Below, piece by piece: positions 10,259 to 21,654 of a stretch of 64,000 nt of DNA (positions within the stretch are counted from its first letter, which is position 1; each line of letters begins with the position of its first letter). Source of the stretch: Porphyra umbilicalis (taxonomy: Eukaryota > Rhodophyta > Bangiophyceae > Bangiales > Bangiaceae); assembly GCA_002049455.2 (NCBI GenBank), contig KV918902.1:122824-186823 (forward strand), in the 5' to 3' direction. Made by a program: the position numbers and the translations under genes. Below the pieces are notes generated by a model. The model made no database searches. It was given only the letters and a program-made list of their open reading frames with translations, and was not told the origin of the DNA.

Positions 10259-12182
10259 CAAGAAACTGCGAAGTTGATACGCCGAGTGCGCGCGCGAGCG
10301 CGGTTACGGACGAAAATGTCGTACGGACTCTGGTCAGTAATGACCGGGATCCCATCGACCACCTCGGTCGGGCCAACGTGCGCGTAGAACGAGCCGCGAG
10401 GCTGAGGCGAACATGCATCTCCGAGTCGATGGACCAAACGACATCGGGTCCGTCACCCGCAACGGCGTGAGCCACGTGCGCCGCGCCGCCGGCAGTTGCC
10501 GCCCTTGCCCGCGTTGCCGGCTCTCGACGCCCGCGCCGCAAGGCAAATCGCCCGCGTCGCCGGCCGTTGCCACCCTTGCCCGCGCCGCAAGGCGAACTGC
10601 CTGCGCCGCAAGGCAAATCGCCCGCGCCGCAAGGCGAACTGCCTGCGCCGCAAGGCGAATCGCCCGCGCCAACGGCTGTCGTCAACCGCGCCGCCAGGCG
10701 AGCCGCCCGCGTCGCTGGCCGATGCCGCCCTTGCCCGCGCTGCCGGCCCTCGACGCTCGCGCCGCAAGGCGAATCGCCCGCGTCGCCGGCCGTCGCCACC
10801 CTTGCCCGCGCCGCAAGGCGAATCGCCCGTGCCGCCAGGCGAATCGCCCGCGTCGCCGGCCGTCGCCACCCTTGCCCGCGCCGCAAGGCGAATCGCCCGT
10901 GCCGCCAGGCGAACCGCCCGCGCCGCCGGCCGTTGCCGCCCTTGCCCGCGCAGGCGGCCCTCGACGCCCGCGACGCAAGGCGAATCGCCCGCGTCGCCGG
11001 CCGTTGCCGCCCTTTCCCGCGCCGCAAGGCGAACCACCCGCGCCACCGGCTGTTGTCGACCGCGCCGCAAGGCAGAAATTACCCGCGCCGCCAGGCAAAC
11101 CGCCCGCGCCGCCGGCCGTTGCCGCCCTTGCCCGCGTTGCCGCCCCTCGACACCCGCGCCGCCAGGCGAACCACACGTGCCGACGCCGCGCTTGGCCAAC
11201 GGGCGCGCCGCCCGCACCGCCGGGCGTGCCACCCTTGCCGCCGCCGCGCTTGGCCACCTGGCGCGCCGCCCGCGTTTCCGACCTTGTCGACCTTGCGCCT
11301 TGCCGCCCTTGCCGACCTTGCCTTTCTTGCGCCTTGCCGCCCTTGCCGACCTTGCCTTCCTTGCGCCTTGCCGCCCTTGCCGACCTTGCCTTCCTTGCTC
11401 CTTGCCGCCCTTGCCGCCCTTGCCGCCGTCGCCGCCGGGCTTTCCGCCCTTGCCGCCGTCGACGCCGGGCTTGCCGCGCTTGCCGCCGTGCGCGCCGCCC
11501 CCCCCACCCAGCGCAAACCCACACTCACCGGGCCCACCACCTCGCGGTGTGCCACCTTGCGGCGGCGCACCCCTACTCAACCTTGCCGTTAGGCCTCAAC
11601 CTGTGCGCGAGCACGATGACACGGGATGGCCCCGTGCCGACAACCGCAGACCCGTACAAGACACGGTGGTCACCGGCCGCAGGGTACGCACCCTTCCCCC
11701 CCCCCCCCCCCCCCCTTCCCCTCGGCAACAAGCGCCCGCGTCCCGGCTTTCGCCTTCTCGCCGGGGTAGTCAAACCCCGACGAAGCTGGCGCCACACGGC
11801 ACCGACGATGGTCACCCCAGCACGTGCTGCTCGACGCGCCGCCGCGAACAAGGGTCTTAACCCTGGCACCCGCGCCCGCCTCCGCACCAACGTACCCACA
11901 CGCGTGGAACCGCCCGCGCCGGCACGCCTACGCGTAAGCGTCGAGCTGACCCGCAGAGCAACCTGCCCGCCACGCACGCACGCGCGTGCGTGCTCGGACG
12001 GTCGCGGCCGACGCCGGCGAACCGCCACCTCCCCCCAATCGGGACTGAGCGGCGCGCCCCTTCGCGACTCCCGCCGCCCGGGCAGTTACGCCCGCGCGGG
12101 CCCGTAAGAGGCCGCGATCGCCCAATCGGGTTTCGCCATCCTCGGATCTCACCGGGACGGTTCGAATCTCGCGTTGGAGGTA
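10259..12182 (+). repeat. GC-rich tandem-repeat region between pol and 3' LTR
   Basis: About 10480-11200 consists of imperfect tandem repeats built from gccgcaaggcgaatcgccc and gccggccgtcgccaccc modules; one 66-base period is nearly perfect across about 10780-10915. About 11290-11420 has a second array of roughly 30-base units (ttgccgcccttgccgacct type). Long open frames exist on both strands because the sequence almost lacks T-A steps; none shows family features, so I do not call a gene. It may be captured host repeat DNA. There is no convincing polypurine tract; only GTTGGAGG lies just before the 3' LTR. Confidence 0.8.
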
Positions 12183-12575
12183 TGTAGCATATCTCTGCTA
12201 CCAATTGGCAATTAGCCACGAGTAGCCCCCTTGACTGGCCGAATCCACGGATGTGTGAGACTCGGCTTGTGGCACGCCCTTTGGGGGGTTACTTCCGCAT
12301 TGTTTATTTTTTATTGCTTGTTTGCTTGCCTGTCTTATCTGTCTGCCGGCACTCATTACGATCGCTTGATCGGATGGTCGATCGACCAGTGCCGTTGTTT
12401 GTATTAAACCACCGTGGGTCCGGGGTCGCCGTCGTGGGCACCACCCGGCTCCCCATCGGATGCCCTTCAACAAAAGGTCTTCTTCCTCGCCGCGACGACG
12501 ATAGAACTCGCTTTATTGCTTGGCTACGGTCGGTCTCAGTACACAGGTAATTGAACTAACGTTATTAATACCACA
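12183..12575 (+). repeat. 3' LTR
   Basis: This 393-bp LTR differs from the 5' LTR at four positions (about 1%). It is followed directly by the second AGCAT target duplication. Confidence 0.96.
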
Positions 12576-12965
12576 AGCATCTCAGATCCAGTGTATTCGG
12601 CAGATCGACACTGACACTGCCCAATCCAGTGGATCACTTGTTTTCTCTGACACTGTTCCATCCAGTGGGTTGTGACCCTGCGCTTCTCTTGCGGCCTACA
12701 ACAGTTCTGCATCTTTTTTTGCAAAGAAAACAATGTTTCATGCCTCCTACAGTACCATGTCCCCATTTTTTTCAACTTCTGTGGGGATCGGTATGGTCTG
12801 GTCACCGCCGCGTTCCCCGCTGCCATGTGATCTAAGATGGAGGAGCATACGGCACGTCCGGGCCGAACTCGACCAAAACATCACTTTTTCAGAGAGACTC
12901 GTTTTTGATGCTCTGAAGGGTCCTGGGAAGGAAATAGTAAGTCGCTAAGCGCACAAACGCTTCCT
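12576..12965. repeat. Dispersed repeat, copy A (right part) and second repeat family copy 1
   Basis: AGCAT (12576-12580) is the right target duplication. The sequence continues as the interrupted repeat: ctcagatccagtgta...gacactgacactg matches 18619-18660. From about 12655 a second family begins that matches 21655-21965 (gaccctgcgcttctctt, acaactgttctg, atggaggagc, cggcacgtccgggc, gaccaaaacatcactttt, gaagggtcctggga, aacgcttccttc). It has short open frames only. Confidence 0.7.
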
Positions 12966-13364
12966 TCCTTCTCTTTTCGCCCGTCCAAGTTCACAGCGGC
13001 GAGATACACCGCTACCCCCCCACGACGCCCGGCCCGTCTGCTGGCCAACTTTCTGTGCGCATTAGCTTTGATACATGTTGTTCTCCCGATAGAGACTGAA
13101 AAGCCACACCAGTACTGTCATAGGATGCCCACTGCGCGTGACGTGCTTTCAGCCTTCCCAGCCATCCCAATAGTGAGCGCACGAGCCCCCTGCGGAGGTT
13201 GTATGCCGCCAAAGCACTCTGGGCCCTCCCTTACATTCCCATGAGAGCCTCACGCACACTTATCCGTGGCCCATCACTCGTTGTGGGCGGTTGTATCACC
13301 GATGTACTCTGGCACCCACTGGTAAAAGGAGGACACTAACGGCCCACTTAGTTGTGGTCAGTGG
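12966..13364. other. Intergenic, nothing recognised
   Basis: This is less GC-biased sequence without a recognisable gene or repeat match. Confidence 0.5.
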
Positions 13365-13664
13365 TCTCTAGTGTCCATTCTACTGCTCCCGAGGCTCAAA
13401 TGAGTGTCAGATGAGGCTCAAATGAGGCTCCCTCTCATATGGCCTGGAAACGCGGCCTTTTTGGGGTGTCTGGGGCACCCCTTCCGAGTTTTCATCGTAC
13501 ACAGCCGCCGAGTTGGCCCATAGGTCAGTGGACTGCGCTGAGTCCAGATCTATTCTCAGAAAGAGCAGCCGAGGCCGGAACTTGGTCACAGAGAGGCATC
13601 AAAAATAGGCTCAAATGAGCCTGAGAGGCTCAAATGAGGCGGTCAGTAGAATGGACACTAGGGA
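13365..13664. mobile_element. Candidate MITE with 21-bp terminal inverted repeats
   Basis: Left end 13365-13385 (core CTAGTGTCCATTCTACTG) and right end 13644-13664 are inverted copies with one mismatch over 21 bp, 300 bp apart. Inside the ends, the phrase gaggctcaaatgag recurs in both orientations (about 13390-13430 and 13606-13640). No transposase is present, so it would be non-autonomous. I see no clean target duplication. Confidence 0.55.
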
Positions 13665-15559
13665 CACAGTGGACACACTCTGCTATGTGCATGGCTTCAC
13701 AAGCACCGCAGCAGCCAGCAACAGCCGAAAACAGATGACGCATACCCCTCCCCTGCGTGACCCCCTGTCACCCCTACCTACTCTCCAGACCAGATACCCC
13801 TGCCCGCCTATGCTTCGCAGAAGACACAACAGCAGTCATGCTTTTTATCAACAGCTTGGCCTTCATTAAATAGGGCGCAAGCGCAACGAACAGCCTCGGC
13901 GCGTGCCACCTCAGAAATTTGGACCAAAGGAATCTATTTGTGTCAAAAAAACGTAAAGAAGCAACGATGCAAAAGATCCCGTGCAGGAGCGCCACTGTCC
14001 CTTGCAAACCCAGCGCATCCCCGCACGTTTGGCTCGCCACAACCCCCAGCCCTCCCGGTCTGCCGCAACCGCCGGCTGCGGCCGCACCGCCAGCCACGCG
14101 GGGCGGCGGCGTCGCCACTCGCCCAATCTCCTGGGGCCGTCCCCCCCCCCGCGACACCCCCCCCCTCCCCCCGACGCAGAGGCCGCGCGGGTGACAACGG
14201 AAAAGGACGGCAGGCGGCGGGGCGGGCGACGCGGGGGCCCCCCACCGCCCGCCGCTCGCTCGGAAGAAATAGTGAAAGGCACCGCGGCTCGCCCGCCCGC
14301 CCGCCCGCCCGCCCGGGGCACGCGGCCGACCCGACGATCGGGCCCCTACGGACGACATCAGCTGCTGATCACTGCCACGCGCGGGCGCCACCCCCCCCCC
14401 CGCCGTTCCCTCGTCTCCCTACTCCCCACCATGACGCGCCACGCTGTTGCTGCAGCCGGCAGCCATGCGTGCGGAGACGACCACACGCGCGACACGCCCG
14501 CCGCCTGCAACCTCCGAGGCAATGCCGCCGCGCAGCGTGGTCACCCCCCGCCCGCAGGGTCGCCAGCGGCACGCGGCGGCCGCGCCACCCCCACGCCGAC
14601 GGCGGCGCGGGCGGCGACGGCGGCGTGAGCCAACCAGCATCGACCAGACGCGCGCCTGTGACGTGGCAGCAGTGCAGATTCATTGCCGTCGCGGCGGTGT
14701 GCGGGCCGCTAGAGGGGGCGCATTGCCACCTGCACGGGCTTCATAACCCACCGTGGCCGCCGCCGCCGCCACAGTCGCCACGCACCCTCGCTGCGGACAA
14801 GGCGACAACGACGACGGCACCACCACCGCAGCGTGCCTCCACCGTCGATACCGCCGCGTACGGCCACCGCCGCCGCCTCCGCCGCGTGCCGCCACCGCCG
14901 CCGCTGCCACCGTCCGTCGCGACGCCAGGCGTGCACCCGCCACCCAGACGGGGCGGCGCGGGCCGCCGACCGCCGCCGCGGCGGCGCCACCGCACCTCCC
15001 CGCCCGCACCGCGCGTCGCTCGCCGCCACGCGGTGGCCGCCCGTTGGCCGCCTCGCTGCGGGGGGGGCACCGGCGCGGCCGCCGCGTCAGCCGAAGGCGT
15101 CGTCACGTCGCACCTGGCAAGCGCAGCCGCGTTGGGGGCGGCGAGTGGCGTGCCATCCATGGAGGGCGGCGGTGGGGGGGGGGGGGGGGGAGTAGGGTGC
15201 ACTAAAGTTTAGGACACGATGGGAGCAGGGGGGGAGGGGGGGGGATGGCGTAGGACGCCGCGTCGCAGAAGGGAGGAGCGCATCACGGGAGCCGCTACGG
15301 AAGGGGGCGGGAAAGGGGAGGGAACACCGTAAAGCTGGACCATCCTCCAATGCTTCATTGCCCTGGTAGGGTCGTCCCCGCAAAAGCTGGAGAGACCCGA
15401 GTCAAGCCGATCGCTGTCTGGGCCAATCAAACGCAGAAAAGCGCCTCTTTGCTACTCCTAGACTCACCTCTTTTTTGGCGGAACGACAATAATGCACTGC
15501 AGCATGCACAAGAAGAACGAAAGCACTGTCACACTGACGCAGCACTCATCACATTTCAT
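13665..15559. other. GC-rich spacer, no gene recognised
   Basis: This is mostly Pro/Arg/Ala-type low-complexity sequence, open in many frames on both strands, with long C or G runs (for example around 14145, 14392 and 15175-15190). The overlapping open frames show no domain and no stable hydrophobic or charged pattern; I treat them as by-products of composition. Confidence 0.55.
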
Positions 15560-15765
15560 GAAGACGCGCTTAATCTTTTAAAGTCGACATACAGATGAGG
15601 GCACGCACAGGCGGTTTTGGCCATTGCGACTAGTACAGCCGATGACTCGGCTGAACAATCATCCAAAGAAGCGCCCAATCCTTGAAAGTCATCATACAGG
15701 TGAGGGTGCACACAGGCGATTTTGGCCATTGTGACCAGTACAGCCGATAACTCGGCTGAATAGAG
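15560..15765. repeat. Two-copy tandem repeat, period 108 bp
   Basis: Unit 1 (15560-15667) and unit 2 (15668-about 15765) align end to end: gaagNcgc, aagtc.acatacag.tgaggg, cacaggcg.ttttggccattg, gacNagtacagccgat.actc and ggctgaa. They differ by scattered substitutions, so the duplication is old. No coding role is seen. Confidence 0.8.
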
Positions 15766-16944
15766 GCGCTGCTCGCCGACCGACCCCTCCGCCGGCCGCT
15801 ACCGCCGCCGGCCGCCCCCACCACCAGCCACCACCACCAGCCGCCCCATCCACGATCGATGGCCTTTGACCACCCGGGCCAAAACCCGCCACCACCAGCC
15901 GTCACCGACAAACGGTACTCCCGCCGACCGCCCACGCGTAACCGCCGCCGCTGGCCAGCCTACTCGCCGGAGCCCCCACGCCAAAAGCCGAGACCGGGAG
16001 CGCCCCCGCTGCCGCACCCCCCCCTGCTTGCTGGCACCCGACGCCGGCGCCTGCGCCTCACCGCCAAGCACCGCCACCGCCAGCCCGAACAGCCAGAGAC
16101 CGCCTGCCACCGGCGAGGGGCGCCCAACCCCGCAGCGAGGGGAGGCTGGAGGGAACGCCAGCGGCGCGAGCCACTGCCCACCTCCACCGTTAGCCGCGCC
16201 CACCACTGTGCGAGTCCGTGGGCAGCGGTCCCCGTCGCCGGCCGCCGCCGCCGGCCGCCGGGCCCGCCAAACGCCGCGCCCACCGTCGGCCACCCATGGC
16301 GCCCCCGGCCTCTTCCTGCCGCATTCTTCCGCTGCCCTCGCTTGCGACAGCCCCTGCCCCTGGCCGACGCGTCAAAGTGCTCCCCTCGGGCAGGGAAGGG
16401 GGAGGGGGGATGGGGTAGGCCGCAGCGTGTTGAGGGGCACGCCGCGGCCCGGAGGGGCGGGGGCCGGTGCCTGCTGGCAACGCCCCCCACCCGGAGTGCG
16501 GAGGAAGGGCGCAGGGGGAGCTGGGACCGGGAAGGCGGTGGACGGTAGATGGTAGTGCAGGGGGGAGGGAAAGCGGGGGCGGCAGTCGCAGCGGCGCGGG
16601 TGGCGCGGCGCGGCGCGGGGGGAGAGGGGTGGTGGCCGCCCGCACCGCCGGCCCCCGCTGGTCGGAAAGCGCCAACAGGAGAGAGAAGAGCAGGAGAGCG
16701 GGAGCGGGGGAGCAGAGGGAGCAGATGAGGGGGGCGGGCGGGGGGGGGGCCGGGCGGGGGGGGGGGCGGGTGGGGGGAGGGGTCGGGCGGGGTGGGGGGG
16801 CGGGCGGGCCAGGCGGTGGGTGAAACGGTCGCAGATACGGGCATCACGGCCGATACGGCGGTCGGAAGGCGTGGATCACAGCAGTGTGCAGGGGGGGAGC
16901 GTGGGCCGCTCTGTAGAGGAGGTGCCGCACGGCACCCAACAGGG
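15766..16944. other. GC-rich spacer, no gene recognised
   Basis: This is Pro/Arg/Ala-rich low-complexity sequence with G runs near 16740-16800. There are open frames on both strands without domains. Confidence 0.55.
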
Positions 16945-17240
16945 GGGGGTCGACCATGCATGTCGTTATGACCACCGACACCACACGCCAGGACATGGTA
17001 TTGCACCAGCCATGCAGTAAATGCATTGGTCAAGGCATTCCCGCGTGGCTTCTGGGCCACGTCCTCGACGCGCAGTGCCAGCCACGAGCAGCGAGCGCTC
17101 TCAGAGCTCCTCGGGGACCACCCCATGCACAATTTTGCATTGTGATCGGGAGCCCCAGATACTACATGCCGCGAGGCGCCCCGAGGTAGGATTTGGCAAT
17201 GTCAACCACGAAGCAAAATTTTGCTTCGGGTGAAGGGGGG
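16945..17240. repeat. Dispersed repeat (third family), copy 1, with a 20-bp palindrome
   Basis: This shares ordered blocks with 22965-23005 (catgcatgt.gt.atNaccaccgacac) and 23485-23660 (ggtattg, gcagtaaat, caaggcattccc, ctctcagagctc, then the palindrome). Positions 17209-17228 are the perfect palindrome CGAAGCAAAATTTTGCTTCG, also present at 23606-23625. In the second copy the two blocks are about 480 bp apart, suggesting an insertion there or a deletion here. Confidence 0.6.
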
Positions 17241-18690
17241 AGGGGGGGACGCCTCTCGTGCCTCCACGTGGAGGTGTGCAGGGGGGAGTTTCGGGGCTTC
17301 TGGGGGGGGGGGTGGGTTCGGGCGGGGACAGTTCCGCATGCCTGGACTGGTACTTATCCTGCGTGTATAAATCGTATCCGTGCATGACCGCTGGCCGCCG
17401 CCAGTCGGTTGGGTGGAGCTGGTGGAAGCGGCTCATGCTTGTTGTGCGGGCTCTCCCCTCGCCTTTCCCCCTCCCCACCATGAGTTTCAACGTTCCCCCC
17501 CCGCACCCCCCTCCCAGAAACGCCAATGAAGGGCGGCTTTCCCCCCCCTCCGCGCGCTGCTCACCCTCGCCCGCCTCTACAAGCTGGTCCCAGCGGTCGC
17601 CGCTGGCCGCCTCCGGTGGCCGTCCCACCCCCCCCCACCCCCCCCGGCCCCCAACCACCACGCCGTTACTGCCGCCGCAGTCGTGGCGGTGTCGGAACGC
17701 CGGGCGGGGCTGCTCCACGTCGCGCGCCTCTGAGCCGTGGGGGGGCTCGCCGCCGCAGCTGCGGCAGCGGGCGCGTCGAAACTCGCTGCCACGGCCCGCG
17801 CGCCCGTTTCGTACGTGTTGCCACGCGCCGCGTGGCATATGGGCCTCCCTGCGGGGAAGCAGCGGTGGATGGGGGAAGCAGCGGCGATTGGGGGACGTAG
17901 CTGTGGTGGGGGAAAGTAGCGGCGGCGGGAGGGGACCAGCGGCGGTTAGGGAGGCCGGCGGCGGTGGGGAGCGGCAGCGGCGGTGGGGAGCGGCAGCAGA
18001 GTTGGGCGGCGGCGGGGACGCGGCAAACCACCTCCCACGCGCCGACCACCGCCGCGGCAAAGGTGACGCCGGCAGCGGTGGTGGTGGCAAGGATGGAGGC
18101 CGACGCGTCGGGGGGGGAGGAAGACACCGCCATTGTGGAGGGGGGGGTTATGGGAGGGCTAGGTGTGGGCGGCTCCAGACGTACTCGCCGTTTGGGGATG
18201 CCGCGACCGGCAGTCGCCGGCCGAGGGGGGTCGGCGACGGAGACAAAGGGAAGCAGCGGTGGCTGGAGGGGAGAGCGCGGGGAGCAACGCCGGCCCCGGG
18301 TCCCCGGGGCCCGTCAGGACAGTAAGGGTGGGGGGACGCAGAAAGGATGGGAGGGGGCAGTGACGGTGAGGGGAGGCAGCGACGGTGAGAGGAGGCAGCG
18401 ACGTGAGAGGAGGCAACAGCCGTGGGGGGGGGCAGCCGAGGTGGGGGGGGGCCGCAGCGATGGGGGGGGGCAGCAGCGGAGGTGGGAGGCAGCAGCGGAG
18501 GGGGAATGCAGCAGCGGAGGGGGGGGGTGGTGGGCGAGGCAGGATGACGGGGTGCAGCAGACGGCGGCGGCCAGGGGAGCTCCACGAGATGGGGCGGATG
18601 GACCCCCTCTGTCAGCGTGTCAGATCCAGTGTAAACGATAGATGGACACTGACACTGGCCAAGCCACACAGCGTTTTGTCCCCGATTCCT
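17120..18690. repeat. Dispersed repeat, copy B (uninterrupted relative of 2170-3535 + 12576)
   Basis: This has the same order of blocks as copy A: inverted-orientation ttttgcattgtgatcgg edge, G-run block with TTTCGGGGCTTCTGGGGGGG, a gcatgaccgctgg block, a long purine-rich cagcggNgggg block, then atggaccccctctgtcag followed directly by cgtgtcagatccagtgta. The last junction is an in-window relative of the retrotransposon's pre-insertion site. Open frames within it have no domain. Confidence 0.6.
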
Positions 18691-19719
18691 TAAAACTGAG
18701 AACTGCCAGATTCGAACTCGCCCACCGACGGTTCGCAGAACTGTCGCACATTGATCATGCGATCCAATTATGCCCACTTTTTGTAGATCTTGGAGACAAA
18801 GCCCGCAGTGGAGTTCAGAAGTGCCGATATTCAGTGGGAATCATCCTCACACCAGCACCTGCAGATTCGGCAATTGTCCGGCGAAGTTGCTGCCCCATGC
18901 TCATGAAAGATCATTCCGATTCGCTGGTTCTGATCGTTCTGCGTATCGTGCTGAGAACTGTCTTGAAGTGGGAGTAAGATCATCCTGAGGATCGTGCTCA
19001 GGACTGTCCTGGCGTCGGAGTACAATCATCCTGGGGACCTTCGTCATAGATTGAGTGAACGAGTGCGCAAGATTGATCTAGATTCCTGTCTCAAGGACTC
19101 GATCGTAGATGATAGCCTGGACTACTTCGAGTGACGTCGTGAGGAGGGTCTGCCGAACCTGATCAGAGAGCAAGACCTGCCCATGGGGCGTCGCTCCTGG
19201 GCCACGAAACGTGTGCAGAGGGAGCCTCAATGTGACTTGGTAGTCGTGCGACCGACACGCTGTTTCCCGGCGCAGAGGGGATGGGAACTGGGTAAACATG
19301 CGTCGGCTCGCACATCGAGAATACCGTGAAGTCCCGGACGCACCCAGTCCCGATTTATGAATGATTGGGTCTCCCACACGCGCAGTTAATTCGTCCTCAG
19401 CTCAGTGGCAATCTCGTCCCCTATCGTCCTAACTCAGCAGGTCCCGAACTCGCAATCCCCCGGTTCAATGCTCGCAATCCCCCGACTCAATACGTATCAG
19501 AAGCACTCGCACCACAGACTCAAGCGCATGAGCGATGTGTCAGATTCCACGATGGGCATTGGTCTGAGCGGAGAGAGTGTCAAAAGGATTTTGTTCACAC
19601 TGTTGACGGTACAGGCAGACATTTTGTTTGCGGAAGAGGCAGTCAGACTATCAGTTGAAGAAGTCCTCACATTTTTTTCGAATGACCGTCCCCGAGATGA
19701 TCTGTGGGTCAGGATGAGG
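18691..19719. other. Intergenic, nothing recognised
   Basis: This is balanced-composition DNA between repeats. Only short unrelated open frames occur. Confidence 0.5.
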
Positions 19720-20620
19720 CCCATTCTTAGCTGCGGCTTCGTTCGTGTGACGGTTCATGTGACGATGTGGGGCGGCCAGCTATTGGCTGCAACGCGTAAC
19801 AATGTGATCACATGTGATCACACGAAGCAACGTCGGAAAAGAACTTTCCGACGTTGCTTCATGTGATCACATCGACCTTGCGGCGTGCTGGTCTTGCGGA
19901 ACGGTTTCAAGTGCGAATTTGGAAACAATCAATTCCAAATCGACTGGTGTGATGGACATTCGAGTCCGTCGCCTCCTGCTGGCTGCAGCCGAAAGCGACG
20001 CCACAGTCGAGTCGGGCCACATCTGCCCCCATCGTCGGCAACGCCCCACGCCCCCCAGCCTTGTCCGAATGACCAGCTGGCCCCCTACGCTGCCCTGTGG
20101 CAGATGGCCACCTCTCCGTCGCCGTTTCTGTACGACAGCACAGAATCGAGGATTCCTCAGTACGCCCGCAGCGCGATACGAGCGTACGCTGCGGGTATCA
20201 TGGTGGGCCCAAGCTGCGCCCCCGAATGGACTTCTTCCCCGGCTATGCACAGCCTGCTGCATGGACCATCCAGAAAGGCTATCCTGGTTCGGCGAACGTG
20301 GCGCCAAGGGTTCAATTTCGGGCTGTCTGGCTCGGCAACGAGGCGCCGGCAACGAGGGGAGGGCGACGAAGGCGTCGCCCTCATGGCATATGCTGAACCA
20401 CGGTGTTTTACAGCATTGGTGTGCATCCGTGCTGAGCCCAGCAACCGAGCGCTCGAAGTCAGCCCTTTGACCGACAATCACTTACGTTAAATTCATCGAA
20501 AAAATTCCGCCTCACTGTCACACGAAGGGACGACCCACTGCGACCTTTCTAAGCTGAGAGCTCGTCACACGAAGCGTGACACGAACGAAGCCGCAGCTAA
20601 GAATGGGCCTGACACTGCTT
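19720..20620. mobile_element. Candidate inverted-repeat element (about 0.9 kb)
   Basis: The left end (about 19720-19765) and right end (about 20570-20615) are inverted copies containing a 30-base core (gcccattcttagctgcggct, continuing cgttcgtgt) plus a further similar 18 bases. The interior holds a perfect-looking hairpin (19812-19872) and open frames on both strands around 19867-20490 that I cannot assign to any family. It could be a non-autonomous DNA transposon; I find no transposase motif. Confidence 0.5.
19812..19872. repeat. 28-bp-stem hairpin
   Basis: 19812-19839 pairs with 19845-19872 across a 5-base loop, with a single G.U-type mismatch. The stem contains GTGATCAC and gaagcaacgtcggaaa. 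A second GTGATCAC just outside at 19803-19810 extends the symmetry. Confidence 0.85.
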
Positions 20621-21654
20621 CTGGAACGATCCCAGAGTCAGTCCCGAAGATGATCCGTTGAACGAGTCCAGAACTGTAGTGATGAACTGCCGAATCACAG
20701 AGGTCACTCGAGAATCAGGCAATCCGAAATGTAGGATTTTCGCTGATCCACGGAACTGTTGTGCACATGATCCTCCGAATCATGCTGAGGCCATCTCCCA
20801 AAAGCTTTGCATGGCTATCTCAAAACATTCTTTCGCGTCTACTCGTTATAGATTTACAAGCCGGCAAATTTAGAACTATCCCGGCGATGAAATACCGACC
20901 CGCAGTGCAGTGGATCACGTGTTTTTTCTGACACTGTCAATTCCAGGCACGTACGTGCAATACCCTGGCCTTCAGGGCGGTGGCGCGCTCGGCGACGCAT
21001 TGACACCAGGCACGCCGGCCGGCCCTATGGCCGCGAGCGCGCACGGGGGCACGTACAGCCACGTTGCCGTGGTGGGGGGGCGTAGGGTGGGTGAAGGGGT
21101 GCCGCCTCCGCCACCGCAGCGGCGGCGGCCCGCCGGCGTCGCGCGGCGCCCACGGGCGAGGCCGTCACTCCGACGCGCAGCGCACCTGCGCACGGCGGGC
21201 AGGGCGGCCGACAAGGCGCACGGGCGGGCGGGTGGGACTGATCGTCGCGCGACGAGGCGCCTGTAACCGCGCCGCTAGATGGCGTCAGCAACCGCCGACG
21301 CGCCGCCGCAACAGAAGACGGCGCGCAGGCACGATCACGCCCGGGTCATCGTGGGCGCGTCAAGCCCCGGAAGTCGCTTCGCGCGGTCACCGCGCGCAAC
21401 TCGGTGCGGTAGAGGGGGCACGGGAGCAGGCGCCGTCCGGGCCCAGTGACCCCTGTGGCAGGACAGTCCTTCTCAGCCACGTAACTATATTCGTTTTTAG
21501 CGTCATCGCGACCCTTCCAACACTGACACGCCCTCAGATCCCTGAGGACACGAATGCAGACTGCCACCTCTGAAACGGAGAGCAAGTTCCTTGATCTAAG
21601 TATATGTGTGCATCACTACACTTTGAGAGCACCCTGTCCTAAAGGCCAGGGAAA
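20621..21654. other. Intergenic, nothing recognised
   Basis: 20907-20945 (gtggatcac.tgttttttctgacactgt) resembles 12627-12660, so it belongs to the same repeat set as copy A. The GC-rich part (20950-21460) has no identifiable gene. Confidence 0.5.

Larger units (their letters stand above)
3536..12575 (+). mobile_element. Complete Ty3/gypsy chromodomain LTR retrotransposon
   Basis: This is a 9040-bp element with 393-bp direct LTRs (TG...CA ends), a 5-bp target duplication, a primer-binding site two bases after the 5' LTR, a gag frame with a CCHC knuckle, and a pol frame in the order protease, reverse transcriptase, RNase H, integrase, chromodomain. RT before integrase makes it Ty3-type, and the chromodomain makes it chromovirus-like. 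The LTRs differ at only four positions, so insertion was recent. The only obvious lesion is one in-frame TAG in gag. A 1.9-kb GC-rich region with tandem repeats lies between pol and the 3' LTR. It is less GC-homopolymeric than the surrounding host DNA. Confidence 0.96.

Noticed and set aside
10413-12107. Plus-strand frame of 564 codons (and antisense frames) between pol and the 3' LTR
   Set aside because: Encoded by short GC tandem repeats; no domain, and other frames are equally open.
13938-15212. 424-codon plus-strand frame
   Set aside because: Pro/Arg/Ala low complexity without any motif.
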